Positions 8,064-16,923 of a stretch of 38,457 bases of DNA are shown piece after piece. The notes beneath the pieces are model-generated. The model saw nothing but the letters and a program-made list of their open reading frames with translations, was not told the DNA's origin and searched no databases. The position numbers were made by a program, and so were the translations under genes. Every line of letters begins with the position of its first letter. The first letter of the stretch is position 1. Location: contig CADANQ010000017.1 of NCBI GenBank assembly GCA_902789365.1, positions 1 through 38,457 on the forward strand, written 5' to 3'. Source of the DNA: an uncultured Eubacteriales bacterium (GTDB taxonomy: Bacteria > Bacillota > Clostridia > Christensenellales > Aristaeellaceae).

Positions 8064-9257
8064 TTACAGAAGGATCGCAACGCTTCCGTATATGCTGAAC
8101 GCCAGGCCGGCGCCCAGGAAGATCCATTCCCATACCGGCGTTTTCGATGTTTCCCTCTGTAAAAGCCGGTATAAAAAAGCGTACGGCAGAAGATCCACGC
8201 AATATCTCGCGCCGAACTGATATCCCCCGAAGGTGCGGTGGAGCAGCAGAAGGAAAAAATGAATAAGGAAAGCAAAAAGCGTAACCAGACGCAGCGCGTC
8301 CATCCTTTTCCGGAACAAATCCGCGGCGAAGGAAACAAGCATGACCGTCAGCGCCGGGCAGGCGATCAGGAAAGAGAAACCGAATCTTTTCAGCACCAAA
8401 CCATCGCCGCTTAAATCAAACGGCAGTCCCCAGATGAACGTTTTTGCGTTGTTTTCAATATGCGACAGCGAAAACTGTACGCCGCCCTGAAAGGAAAACT
8501 CAGGCAGGTAGTTATGCCCGAACTCCAGGGGATTACGGAATCGGACGTAATTATATATTCCGATGGCCAGGGCGACCGTGAGACCGAGAGCGAAGCCGGG
8601 CGCAAGCCTCGCGGCCATATCGCGCGCCGACACCTGCCCTTTTGCGTTTATATATACCCACACGGTGATGATGGGGATGAACATCACCGCGTCAAAAGGC
8701 CTTGCGGCGACGCTCAGGGCATACAAAAGCAGCGCCCACGTCATACGGTCCGCGGTCATCAGGTAGATGGCTCCGGTCGCCAGCATCAGGGCAAGCGCCT
8801 GCGCCTGATACCACACGGCTCCCTCCAGTGTCAGCGGCAGAAGACTGGAAGAAAAGATCGCGAGGAAGGACCACAGGGCTGCGTCCGCCCGGCGAAAGGA
8901 AATATTCCTCAGGGCCCGGTACAAAAAAAGGACGGCCGCGCAGGCATACACCTTGATCAGCAGGTTATCCGGCGTGTTCATGCCAAAGACGGCCGCGAAC
9001 GGCAGAAGGACGACCGAAGGCAGGGGCGGAAAGGACACGTAATAGCGCCCTTCATAGATGGCGAGCTCCAGAATCTCGTTGTTTTCTACCCAGGTATGGC
9101 CATGAAGCCAGCTGACAGCCTGCAGCGTATAGGAATGATAGGGGCTGGGGCCGAAAAAGCTTTTGCCCGTAATCAAATCCAGAACCAGCCACATTCCCGT
9201 CATCACAAGGCACAGAAACACCGGATACGGGTCCATTCTTCTCAATCTTCTAAGCAT
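8064..9257 (-). CDS. Polytopic membrane protein, GT39/GT-C glycosyltransferase-like
   Basis: The protein has about 397 residues and roughly ten hydrophobic segments. The first periplasmic-type loop contains short charged and aromatic stretches (ENNEILELAIYEGRYYVSF), followed by FPPLPSVVLLPFA. This resembles GT-C (PMT/ArnT-like) glycosyltransferases that use lipid-linked sugars, although a clear catalytic Asp pair is not obvious. The ORF could begin at 9290, but that ATG lies inside the hairpin at 9276-9318 and has no ribosome binding site. The ATG at 9257 has GAGG five bases upstream and is chosen. It follows the L,D-transpeptidase gene on the same strand, so it may modify wall polymers (inference). 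Confidence 0.7.
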   Translation of the reverse strand: MLRRLRRMDPYPVFLCLVMTGMWLVLDLITGKSFFGPSPYHSYTLQAVSWLHGHTWVENNEILELAIYEGRYYVSFPPLPSVVLLPFAAVFGMNTPDNLLIKVYACAAVLFLYRALRNISFRRADAALWSFLAIFSSSLLPLTLEGAVWYQAQALALMLATGAIYLMTADRMTWALLLYALSVAARPFDAVMFIPIITVWVYINAKGQVSARDMAARLAPGFALGLTVALAIGIYNYVRFRNPLEFGHNYLPEFSFQGGVQFSLSHIENNAKTFIWGLPFDLSGDGLVLKRFGFSFLIACPALTVMLVSFAADLFRKRMDALRLVTLFAFLIHFFLLLLHRTFGGYQFGARYCVDLLPYAFLYRLLQRETSKTPVWEWIFLGAGLAFSIYGSVAILL

Positions 9258-9275
9258 AGTCGCCTCTGATTTCTT

Positions 9276-9318
9276 AAAGGGCGTTCCCATCCGTCGGAAA
9301 AACGGGGAAAACGCCCTT
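9276..9318 (-). terminator. Hairpin after the L,D-transpeptidase gene
   Basis: A perfect 9-base inverted repeat (9277-9285 with 9310-9318) has additional G-C pairing inside. On the minus strand it is followed only by TTTAAG, so it would be a weak terminator or an mRNA 3'-end stabiliser. It lies 25 bases past the transpeptidase stop and 19 bases before the preferred start of the next gene, and may lower expression of that gene. Confidence 0.5.
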
Positions 9319-9342
9319 GGATGGTACTGTTCTTTTCAGGGA

Positions 9343-11061
9343 TCAGGGAGCCGGGGTTACCGTGGGGATGGGAGTGGGCGAAGGAGTCGGGGTTGCGGAA
9401 GGGACCGGCGTGGGCGGAGGAGTGAGGGTGGGGGTCGGCTTTGGCTTTGACGCGGCGGCCTGCTGATAGATCCGGTTCTGCAGCGAGACGGAAGCCACGC
9501 CGTCCGATGAAAGGCCGGAAGCGCGCTGATACGCCTTGACGGCGGCCTTCGTCCCGGCAAGAAACGTGCCGGTGACCGTTCCCTGAAAATAGCCCAGTTC
9601 CTTCAGCTTCATCTGAAGCCACCAAACGTCCAGGCCGGATTTGCCAGTGGAAAGGGACCTGAATTCCGTTGTGGGAGGGGAATACGGATCGTAGGCGGGC
9701 ATCGCCGTCGGGGCAGGCGTCGTCTGGGGAAGCATCACGCTTTTGTCCAGCTTTCCGGGCTTGATGGCGGCCACCAGTTCCGGATCGTCCGGGCAGTCCT
9801 CACGAATGACCACCACGGTCCCCTCGCCGCAATTGTCGTAGATCCATTTCGCGTCGGCGACCGTCAATCGGATGCATCCGTGGGACTGCCGTGTTCCCAA
9901 GTTGTTCAGGCTGGAGGTCCTCAGCGTCATTTCGTCGTACTCGGAATAGATTACCGAATGAAAAGCGATTTCCTCGTCGATCTTCGTCCAGTACTGGGCC
10001 TTGCTTCCGCCCCACTTGTTAAAATAGCACCAACGCGCTTTACGCCCCGAGAGCACATAGGTTCCCGGGGTGGAAGGGTTCGATTTGGTCCCTGATGAGC
10101 ACAGGAAACTTTTGTAGAGGGTGGTGTAATCCCCCGTCGCCGACGTCCATCGCCATACCTTGACCACCTGGTTGTTGACGTCCACCTCCAGTTTGTAGGC
10201 GATGGGCTCCGGCGTGGCTTCCGGTTTGGGGACGCCGTCCGCCGCCACCACGGAATCGTCATTGAACAGGGCGTTCCAGGTTTTTTCGTCCACCTCGCCG
10301 GTGACCATCAGCCCGTTCTTCGCCTGGAAATCCTTGACGGCCTGCTGGGTCTGTTTGTAATAGCCCGTCGTTGTTTTATGGAAGGTGAAGTAACCGAGGT
10401 CCATCAGCCTTTGCTGTACCTTCTGTACGTCCGCGCCGGTGGAGCCGTAGGAAAGCTTCTTTCTGAAGGGCTGATTTTCGGACATTGCGAAGGCGGGGAT
10501 TGGGGTGGGAGTCGGTTTTGAGATATCGGAAAAGATGAGCTGCAGCGTCCAGACATCGGCCGCCCCGGTCACTTCCATACCGAAGTCCGCCTGCACCTGG
10601 GACACGGCGGCCCTGGTATTGTCAAGATAACGGTCGGAAAGGTTGCCGGTATAGTATCCCAGTTCCGCCAGGCGTTCCTGAAGGCGCCTTACGTCGGACC
10701 CCTGGTCGTTGTAGGAAAGGGGCCTGTAGCAGTCACCGAAGATGATGTCCAGGGTTTCCTCGTCGGCGATGCCGTTGGGTTCAAGGCCGTATGCGGTCTG
10801 CACTTCCATGACCGCCGTCCGGGTCAGGGTGTTGTATTCGCCGTTCACCTTACCGGAGAAATAATTCAGCGCTTTTAACCGGATCTGGAGCTCCTCCACG
10901 GCGGTGCCGCTGTCCCCCGGCTGAAGCATGTTGTCCACCGGAACGGTTTCGGCCGCAGCCTGAACAGTCAGGACCAGCACCAGCACGGCGGTCAGGCAAA
11001 TCATTTTTTTCAACATGAGCAGCGTTTTATTCATAAAGGCCTTGTTTTCAGTCTTACGCAT
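9343..11061 (-). CDS. L,D-transpeptidase (YkuD) with four PG_binding_1 domains
   Basis: The protein has about 572 residues. After a signal peptide come three PG_binding_1 repeats, then a YkuD domain, a fourth PG_binding_1 repeat and a Pro-Thr rich tail. The catalytic signature is complete: His368 in AFHSVIYS and the SHGCIRL motif with His394 and Cys396. YkuD enzymes form 3-3 cross-links in peptidoglycan through an acyl-enzyme on the Cys, outside the membrane. The open frame extends to 11145, but the promoter at 11148-11176 puts the transcript start near 11141, so that start is impossible. ATG 11061 (MRKTEN) is used; ATG 11034 (MNKTLL), with AAGG five bases upstream, is equally possible. Confidence 0.88.
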   Translation of the reverse strand: MRKTENKAFMNKTLLMLKKMICLTAVLVLVLTVQAAAETVPVDNMLQPGDSGTAVEELQIRLKALNYFSGKVNGEYNTLTRTAVMEVQTAYGLEPNGIADEETLDIIFGDCYRPLSYNDQGSDVRRLQERLAELGYYTGNLSDRYLDNTRAAVSQVQADFGMEVTGAADVWTLQLIFSDISKPTPTPIPAFAMSENQPFRKKLSYGSTGADVQKVQQRLMDLGYFTFHKTTTGYYKQTQQAVKDFQAKNGLMVTGEVDEKTWNALFNDDSVVAADGVPKPEATPEPIAYKLEVDVNNQVVKVWRWTSATGDYTTLYKSFLCSSGTKSNPSTPGTYVLSGRKARWCYFNKWGGSKAQYWTKIDEEIAFHSVIYSEYDEMTLRTSSLNNLGTRQSHGCIRLTVADAKWIYDNCGEGTVVVIREDCPDDPELVAAIKPGKLDKSVMLPQTTPAPTAMPAYDPYSPPTTEFRSLSTGKSGLDVWWLQMKLKELGYFQGTVTGTFLAGTKAAVKAYQRASGLSSDGVASVSLQNRIYQQAAASKPKPTPTLTPPPTPVPSATPTPSPTPIPTVTPAP

Positions 11062-11147
11062 ATCCCACACACTCTTTCCGCATCTTAAGGATGCCGCTGA
11101 CGGCTTATCCGCCGCAATCAGGACGGTTTGATTGGCCGTTACCAATA

Positions 11148-11176
11148 TGTATAGGATATTTTTGCGATTTTGTCAA
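11148..11176 (-). promoter_or_regulatory. Sigma-A promoter for the L,D-transpeptidase gene
   Basis: On the minus strand TTGACA (11176-11171), a 17-base spacer and TATACA (11153-11148) lie between the DUF4129 stop (11206) and the transpeptidase start. This separates the transpeptidase from the upstream MoxR operon, at least as an additional promoter. Confidence 0.75.
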
Positions 11177-11205
11177 GATTTTATGACAGATTTGTTACAG
11201 GTTCT

Positions 11206-12507
11206 TTACACGTTCTTCTTCAGCCTGCGTTCCAGGGCCTCCGAATCTTCCATATCGACCGGTTTTCCGCCATAGCGTGCCTGTTCGTAAAGCCGGGTAA
11301 AGAGTTCCCGGTCCGGGATGTCATTCAGCGCTTCCCTGCAGGTCAGCCCCTGCCGCTCGGGATGCTTTTTAAGGAACCGTCTGTAAAGATAGCGCACCAG
11401 ATCGGTCCCGTTTTGAGGCCGGGGTTCCCTTCGGAAGCCGAACCTCCTTCGCCGGGCGTCCTCGTCCTGTTTTCCCCCGCGGGTATCGTCCACCGTATCC
11501 GTATAGTCCTCCGAAGCGCGGTCCAGCATTCCCATCAGCTTAAGACGGATCAGGCCGGCCAAACGAATCAGGGCTTTCCAAAGGCCCCGCAGTGCCAAAA
11601 CAAAAAGGAAAACAGCCAGAAAGAACGAAAGACCCATGAAGGTCTTTTCAAGGATTACGGCGAAAAGAGACGGTTCTGCGGTCTCGGCAGCCGGCAAAAA
11701 GGCTTCCCCTCCCCCGTCTCCGCCGCCGGCGCCTCCTTCGACGGGCGTGTAGGAAAACAGGGACATAATAAACCGGAAGACCGCCCCTATTGCGGTCAGT
11801 ATCCCGTTCCATGCCGCGGAAACCGCGCTCCCGATCTTTTGTGAAAAACCGGCGGCAACGGCAAGCGCAAACAGCAGAATCACCGCGCAGGTATTCCTGA
11901 AGCGGATCACAAAAGGGACCTTCCGGGCGGTGATGTCCGCGTGGCTTGCCCCGATCAGGGTCATCCGATTCATGAAAAAAAGAAACAGCAGGAAAAACAC
12001 GCAGGTTCCCGCGCCGCAAATCGCCGCGGCCCGCGGATAATCCGGATGGTCAAAAACGTTTCCGTATGTGAACATGGACCACAGCAAAAGCTGAATGATG
12101 AGCCCCGTTATCCAGAAGCCGTATCCCCATTCCTGCCCGGGCAGCGAGGAGCGGCGTGACAAACATATGAAGCACAGCGCCGCGCAGGCCAAAGCGGAAA
12201 CGGCGCCGGGAAGACCGCCGCCCATAATAAAGAAGGAAACCGACGCGGCGCCCAGAACCGCACAGACGGCAACCGGGCGCGCTTTTCGCTCGGGCACGGC
12301 CAGGGCAGCGCAGCTCAGGAAAAAAGCTGCGTAAGGGAGAATCATCCAGCGAAGCGGACTGTGAGCGGGAGCAAGGCGCGCGCCGCAGGCAAACAGCGGC
12401 GTCGCGGCCAAAGCCGCGGCCCAAAGGCTGCCCGTCTTGACCGGAAGGTCCGCAGGCTTTCTTTTGTCTTTTTTATTTTCGGTTATATCGGTCATGCCTT
12501 CTTCCAT
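11206..12507 (-). CDS. DUF4129 membrane protein, last gene of the MoxR-DUF58 set
   Basis: The protein has 433 residues. About eight hydrophobic helices occupy residues 28-330, with a long loop containing GGAGGGDGGG near 255-265. A soluble C-terminal DUF4129-type domain (about 365-430) shows the LVRYLYRRFLKKHPER helix followed by LTCREALNDIP and a FTRLYEQARYG helix. In many bacteria DUF4129 proteins are encoded with MoxR ATPases, DUF58 proteins and transglutaminases, often fused to the last. Here the transglutaminase is a separate secreted protein on the other side of the operon (18804-20294). AGGA lies six to seven bases before the ATG. The biochemical role of the family is unknown. Confidence 0.8.
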   Translation of the reverse strand: MEEGMTDITENKKDKRKPADLPVKTGSLWAAALAATPLFACGARLAPAHSPLRWMILPYAAFFLSCAALAVPERKARPVAVCAVLGAASVSFFIMGGGLPGAVSALACAALCFICLSRRSSLPGQEWGYGFWITGLIIQLLLWSMFTYGNVFDHPDYPRAAAICGAGTCVFFLLFLFFMNRMTLIGASHADITARKVPFVIRFRNTCAVILLFALAVAAGFSQKIGSAVSAAWNGILTAIGAVFRFIMSLFSYTPVEGGAGGGDGGGEAFLPAAETAEPSLFAVILEKTFMGLSFFLAVFLFVLALRGLWKALIRLAGLIRLKLMGMLDRASEDYTDTVDDTRGGKQDEDARRRRFGFRREPRPQNGTDLVRYLYRRFLKKHPERQGLTCREALNDIPDRELFTRLYEQARYGGKPVDMEDSEALERRLKKNV

Positions 12508-12564
12508 CGTCCGTCCTGCCTGTCAAACTGTTTTTTCGCCCTCACTTAAAAGCGCCGTGATTCA

Positions 12565-13644
12565 TTATTTATATAAACCCGCCCCTTTTGTCAGGCACAG
12601 GGACACGCTTTTGTGCCGGCTTTCCAGCTCCCTCATCTTTTCCTTCAGTTCGCTGTCCTCATAGGCCGAAACGATCAGGATATCCATGTCCCGGTACTTA
12701 AGAAATTCGTTCAGATAGGTCACAAACCGTTTTTTGCGGCGGTATACCAGGCGGCTCATGCATACAAGAATCTTTTCCTTCTGTCCGCGCCGGGAATCCG
12801 GGAGGATCATCGGCTCGTCCCCATCGACGCCCAATGTCATATCGCATGAAAAGCCTGCGCCTGAACCCCGGTCCAGCGCCCAGGCGATGATTTCTGCCGC
12901 AAGGGAGATGCCGTATTCCACCTTTTCCTGTTCCGTGTCTGTCAGGGTCCCCCACTGGTCCGGCCGCAGCTGGGAATTGAAAACAACCATCAGATTGACC
13001 GATCCCACGGGGTCACGGACCTTCACCTGAAGCGTTCCGGTTTTGCCCGTCGCGGGCCAATGGATATCCCGGACGCTGTCCCCGGAACGGTATTCCCTGA
13101 CGCCCGAAAAAAAGCAAGGGTCCTTCATCAGCGACCTTAGGTCCGTGATTTCTCCCTGCGCGCCGGTCAGCGGCAGATACGGGACCGGAAGCTTCAGCCT
13201 GGCGGGAAAAACCCGGACGAAAACGTCCTGATCCATTTCTTTGACGGCGCTGCCCAGGCCCACCAGGTCTCCGCAGGTGAGGCGCAGATGCCCAAGGGCG
13301 TATTCTCCCCGCCTTTTCATGGTCACCTGATGGACGCGGGTAACCTGCTTATAGGGCATCAGCGTAAAAAAGGACCGGTGATACCTTTCCCCGGACACCT
13401 CCAGGTCCTCCCGCTTCCCGAAAACTGCATGGCTCGACACCCTGGATTCCACCAGCATCCAGGGAATGAAAAGCGGCCGGTCATTGCGTATGACCTCCGT
13501 CAGGGTAATTTTTTCCCCGGCGTAAACCGTATTCCTTGAGACGGCCCGCGTATATTCCAGCCCGCGGAAGGCGAACAGACGCACCAGAAGATGCTGAAGC
13601 GCCAGCGCGGCCCCGACCGTCAAAGCCACTGTCCACAGGTTCAT
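12565..13644 (-). CDS. DUF58 domain protein
   Basis: The protein has 359 residues. One or two N-terminal hydrophobic helices (about 1-28) lead into a beta-rich region. The DUF58 signature GVREYRSGDSVRDIHW lies at 181-196, followed by the PATGKTGTLQVK stretch. The C-terminal half has a von Willebrand A-like layout, with VNLMVVFNSQ near 215 and MDILIVSAYED near 325. DUF58 proteins are thought to be membrane-tethered clients of MoxR ATPases. The ATG lies nine bases after the MoxR stop, which implies one transcript and probably coupled translation. Confidence 0.88.
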   Translation of the reverse strand: MNLWTVALTVGAALALQHLLVRLFAFRGLEYTRAVSRNTVYAGEKITLTEVIRNDRPLFIPWMLVESRVSSHAVFGKREDLEVSGERYHRSFFTLMPYKQVTRVHQVTMKRRGEYALGHLRLTCGDLVGLGSAVKEMDQDVFVRVFPARLKLPVPYLPLTGAQGEITDLRSLMKDPCFFSGVREYRSGDSVRDIHWPATGKTGTLQVKVRDPVGSVNLMVVFNSQLRPDQWGTLTDTEQEKVEYGISLAAEIIAWALDRGSGAGFSCDMTLGVDGDEPMILPDSRRGQKEKILVCMSRLVYRRKKRFVTYLNEFLKYRDMDILIVSAYEDSELKEKMRELESRHKSVSLCLTKGAGLYK

Positions 13645-13653
13645 ATCATGCCC

Positions 13654-14592
13654 TCACCGGCCGTTTTCCGTCGGCGCCCATATCCGCCCAAGGATTTCCC
13701 GCACAAAGTCGTCCGGATCCTCTCCGCCGCGCATGATCAGCCGGTGGGAAAGAACGCAGGGCGCAAGGTATTTGATGTCGTCCGGAACCACGTAATCCCG
13801 CCCGTCCAGGGCGGCGTAAGCCCTGACGACGGCCGCGAGGGAAAGCATCCCCCTGCCTGAGACCCCCAGCTCCACCCGCTCGCTGTTCCTTGTTTCCTCG
13901 ACGATGCGGACGATGTAATCCGCGCACACGTCGGATATCCGGCATTCCCCCGCTTCCCGTACGGCGCGCAGCACTTCCCCGCCGTCCGATACCGGGGAAA
14001 CCTTTTTCCGCGTCACGCCCTTCAGGAAACGCCCGAGCAGGGCCATGGATCCGTCGTGATCCGGATAGCCCATCTTCAGCCGCACCATAAAGCGGTCCAG
14101 CTGGGCCTCGGGCAACGGGAAGGTGCCCCTGTTTTCCACCGGGTTCTGGGTGGCAAGCACCATAAACGGGCTGGGCAGCGGACGGGATACACCGCCCTCG
14201 GTGACCTGCCGTTCCTCCATGCACTCAAGCAGCGCGCTCTGGGTCCTGGGGACCGCGCGGTTGATTTCGTCGGCAAGCAGGAACCCGGTGAACACCGGCC
14301 CCGGCAGAAACCTGAAATCCCCCGTGTCCTGCCTGTAGACCGACATGCCGGTGATGTCGGAGGGCAGAAGGTCCGGCGTAAACTGGACGCGGGCAAAGGG
14401 CATGTCGACGCAGGCGGCGATGGTCCGGCACAGAAGGGTCTTGCCCGTTCCCGGCACATCCTCCATCAGTACATGTCCCCCGGCGAAAAGCGTCGCCAGG
14501 ACCAGCCGGATGGTCTCCCCGCATCCGACGATCACGGAGGAAGTCTCCTTTTCGATCCGCCGGCCCAGTTCCATTACAAAAGCGCTGTCCAT
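13654..14592 (-). CDS. MoxR-family AAA+ ATPase
   Basis: The protein has 312 residues, the usual length for the family. The Walker A motif is EDVPGTGKT (44-52), Walker B is LLADEINR (105-112), and the MoxR-specific stretch LATQNPVENRGTFPLPEAQ contains sensor 1. The C-terminal AAA lid includes VSGRGMLSLAA. MoxR ATPases act as chaperones that remodel or activate vWA-type partners, here most likely the DUF58 protein directly downstream. GGAGG lies eleven bases before the ATG. The gene follows the DUF6273 protein gene by 55 bases. A TTGACA in that gap (14637-14632, minus strand) lacks a well-placed -10 box, so an internal promoter is uncertain. Confidence 0.93.
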   Translation of the reverse strand: MDSAFVMELGRRIEKETSSVIVGCGETIRLVLATLFAGGHVLMEDVPGTGKTLLCRTIAACVDMPFARVQFTPDLLPSDITGMSVYRQDTGDFRFLPGPVFTGFLLADEINRAVPRTQSALLECMEERQVTEGGVSRPLPSPFMVLATQNPVENRGTFPLPEAQLDRFMVRLKMGYPDHDGSMALLGRFLKGVTRKKVSPVSDGGEVLRAVREAGECRISDVCADYIVRIVEETRNSERVELGVSGRGMLSLAAVVRAYAALDGRDYVVPDDIKYLAPCVLSHRLIMRGGEDPDDFVREILGRIWAPTENGR

Positions 14593-14647
14593 GGATATCT
14601 GTCCTCCGATATGTTCTTATATTCTGAGATGCTATGTCAATAATCGG

Positions 14648-16882
14648 TCAGCTGCCCAGCTGGTCCACCAGCGCGGCGAGGGATTCGTTGTATTTATACA
14701 GCGGCACTTCCCACACCTGGTCGCTGGCTGCGGTCAGGATCTGGTTTGCCGTTGACGCGCTTTTGAGGGTGGAAAGGCCGTAGCTGGTGGAAAAGGGGCT
14801 CTTCTCAAAGAACACCGCCACATACCCCCGGTCCGTGCAGAACATCGCGGAAACGACGCTCCCTTTCCTGCCCACATAGATCGTTTTTGTCGCGTCGATG
14901 GTCATGTCCGGACGCTGATAGAAAAACTCCAGGGACAGAAGAGCTGCCAGCAGCGACCTGGCATCGGCGGAGGACGTCAGGTCGACGGCGGAATTGATCT
15001 GGCCTGAAACGGACTTCATCATCTTGCTGTTGAAGGGAATCAGTTCCCCGAATTCCGTATCGTCGCCGGAAGAAGGCGCGGCTGTCGGCTTCGAAGTCGC
15101 CGTCACAGGCTTTGGCGCGGCCGCAGGCTTCGGTGTACCGGTTGAGGCCGCGCCGCCGGCCGATTCAGATTCAGGCATCAGGGACAGATCCACATAAACA
15201 GCCGGGCGGACCGCGCCGCCTTCGCTGTTCACGGCGCGGTCGCTGCGGGAGCCTGCGGCAAGGACCCGGGCCGCGGCGGAGGCGGAGGACCCAGGTGAAC
15301 GGAGCCACCACCAGCAGCTGCCGTCGACGCTTTGATAAGTCCCACGGGAAAGGGCGTACTCTGTCGCCCGGCAGGTACGGGCCTTGCTGCTGTCAAAAAA
15401 GCTCCATGCCTCGGTATAGCTTAACAGGAAAACCCTGTCCTGCGTGCTTTTGCCCCCGGACGTATCCCAGCCGTCATACCCCTGAGAAGCGCCGTTGTCC
15501 GATGTCGCCGTCACAATGGCTTTCTGCTCCCCGGCTGTAAAAGCCCCGGAAAAGAAGGTTTCGTTCAGCCACGTTCGCAAGCTGCATTTTTCCCATGTGA
15601 CGTTTTGTTTGGAGGTATGGTACGGCTGGGAATCAAGCGCGTACCGGCTAAGCAGCAGGGCTTTGCCTTCCTTTACATCCAGCACCAGCCATTCGATGGG
15701 GCTGGAATCGCTGCCGGAGGCAGTCTGGGGATAACGGCCGAATGTTACGGTTTCACCGGTGCGCAGCGTTTGCCCGGTGGAAACCGGGACATCAGAAGAA
15801 ATGACGGTTTCAACCGGTGTATCCTCGGACATGTCGATTTCAGAATAGAAGATATCAGATGCCAGATTTACCCATAAAGCGGGGCGGACACAACCGCTGT
15901 CATCGCTGACACTGTTGCGGAGGAGAGAGCCAACCGAGCTGACGATGGCGGCGTAGTTCCGACCGCCGCCGGGGGAACGCAGCCACCACCACCCTGCCGC
16001 CGCGCCTTCCACTGTTTTGTTGCTACTGTTCTTATACGCTCCTGCCTTCACTGTGTACGTTGTCGGAGCTACTCGGGATACCGTATTATTTTTGTTATTG
16101 TATGTTACTCCAAGATATCCGTTTACCTCTCTATAGCTTAAAAGGAAGATCCGGTCCTCCGTGTCTTTCCCAACGTTTGTGCTCCATCCGCTGTATCCCT
16201 GCCCTTCGCTGTTGTCCACCTTCGTCGGCACGATTGCCTTCTGCTCCTGAGCTGTGAATGCTTTGTTCAGAAACGTCCCGTTCAGCCACGTCCGCAGGGT
16301 GCACGTCTCCCACGTTACACTTGCCCTACTCGTGTTATACGGCTGCGCGTCAAGTCCGTACCGGCTAAGCAGCAGCACTTTTCCGTCCTGCACTTCAAGC
16401 ACAAGCCACTCGATGGGGGTATTGTCGTTCCCCGCGGCAGTCTGCGGATAATGCCCGAAAAACACATAGTCCCCCACATTGGTCCAGGAATTCCTCGCTT
16501 CCGCCTCGGTCCCTTTGGGATAGACCGCGGCGATGGTCTGGGCGTCCTTGTCATAGGTAAAGGTGAACGTCATATCTTCCTTGGCCAGCGTCACCGTCAC
16601 CGTGCTGCCGCTGCGGGTGCTGCCCGCCACCGTACAGCCGCTCGCTCCCAGATATTCGGAGCAAGCAGTGTACTGTTCCTTGCCGATTCCGAGGAAGGTC
16701 ATTTGGACACTCCCGTCCGGCAGTTCCTCCGTCGCGTCCGCTTCACGGAACAGGGCGTTTTCCATATTGGGCATTTCCACGCTCATCAGTTCGTTCAGCG
16801 GCGGCAGGAAGCCTTCCGCAGGAGCTGATACAACAAACATCAGGACCCACAGGATCGTTATCAGCCTTATTGTCCGTTTCAT
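14648..16882 (-). CDS. Secreted protein: one shared repeat, two DUF6273 domains, shared C-terminal domain
   Basis: The protein has 744 residues. A signal peptide (1-24) is followed by one copy of the repeat module that occurs three times in the upstream protein (about 25-122). Two DUF6273-type domains follow, at about 138-341 and 378-567. Each opens with a FGHYPQT or FGRYPQT motif, contains EWLVL, SRYxLDxQPY and LRTWLN, and ends with WWWLRSPG and VRPA. A Pro-Thr-Ala linker (about 575-608) leads to a C-terminal domain (611-744) that matches residues 408-543 of the upstream protein. AAGGG lies about five bases before the ATG. The function is unknown; recognition of an extracellular ligand is a guess. 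Gaps of 41 bases upstream and 55 bases downstream suggest one operon ending in MoxR-DUF58-DUF4129. Confidence 0.85.
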   Translation of the reverse strand: MKRTIRLITILWVLMFVVSAPAEGFLPPLNELMSVEMPNMENALFREADATEELPDGSVQMTFLGIGKEQYTACSEYLGASGCTVAGSTRSGSTVTVTLAKEDMTFTFTYDKDAQTIAAVYPKGTEAEARNSWTNVGDYVFFGHYPQTAAGNDNTPIEWLVLEVQDGKVLLLSRYGLDAQPYNTSRASVTWETCTLRTWLNGTFLNKAFTAQEQKAIVPTKVDNSEGQGYSGWSTNVGKDTEDRIFLLSYREVNGYLGVTYNNKNNTVSRVAPTTYTVKAGAYKNSSNKTVEGAAAGWWWLRSPGGGRNYAAIVSSVGSLLRNSVSDDSGCVRPALWVNLASDIFYSEIDMSEDTPVETVISSDVPVSTGQTLRTGETVTFGRYPQTASGSDSSPIEWLVLDVKEGKALLLSRYALDSQPYHTSKQNVTWEKCSLRTWLNETFFSGAFTAGEQKAIVTATSDNGASQGYDGWDTSGGKSTQDRVFLLSYTEAWSFFDSSKARTCRATEYALSRGTYQSVDGSCWWWLRSPGSSASAAARVLAAGSRSDRAVNSEGGAVRPAVYVDLSLMPESESAGGAASTGTPKPAAAPKPVTATSKPTAAPSSGDDTEFGELIPFNSKMMKSVSGQINSAVDLTSSADARSLLAALLSLEFFYQRPDMTIDATKTIYVGRKGSVVSAMFCTDRGYVAVFFEKSPFSTSYGLSTLKSASTANQILTAASDQVWEVPLYKYNESLAALVDQLGS

Positions 16883-16923
16883 ATATCCCTTCGTCCTTTC
16901 AATATATTAAGACCGCGCGGTAA

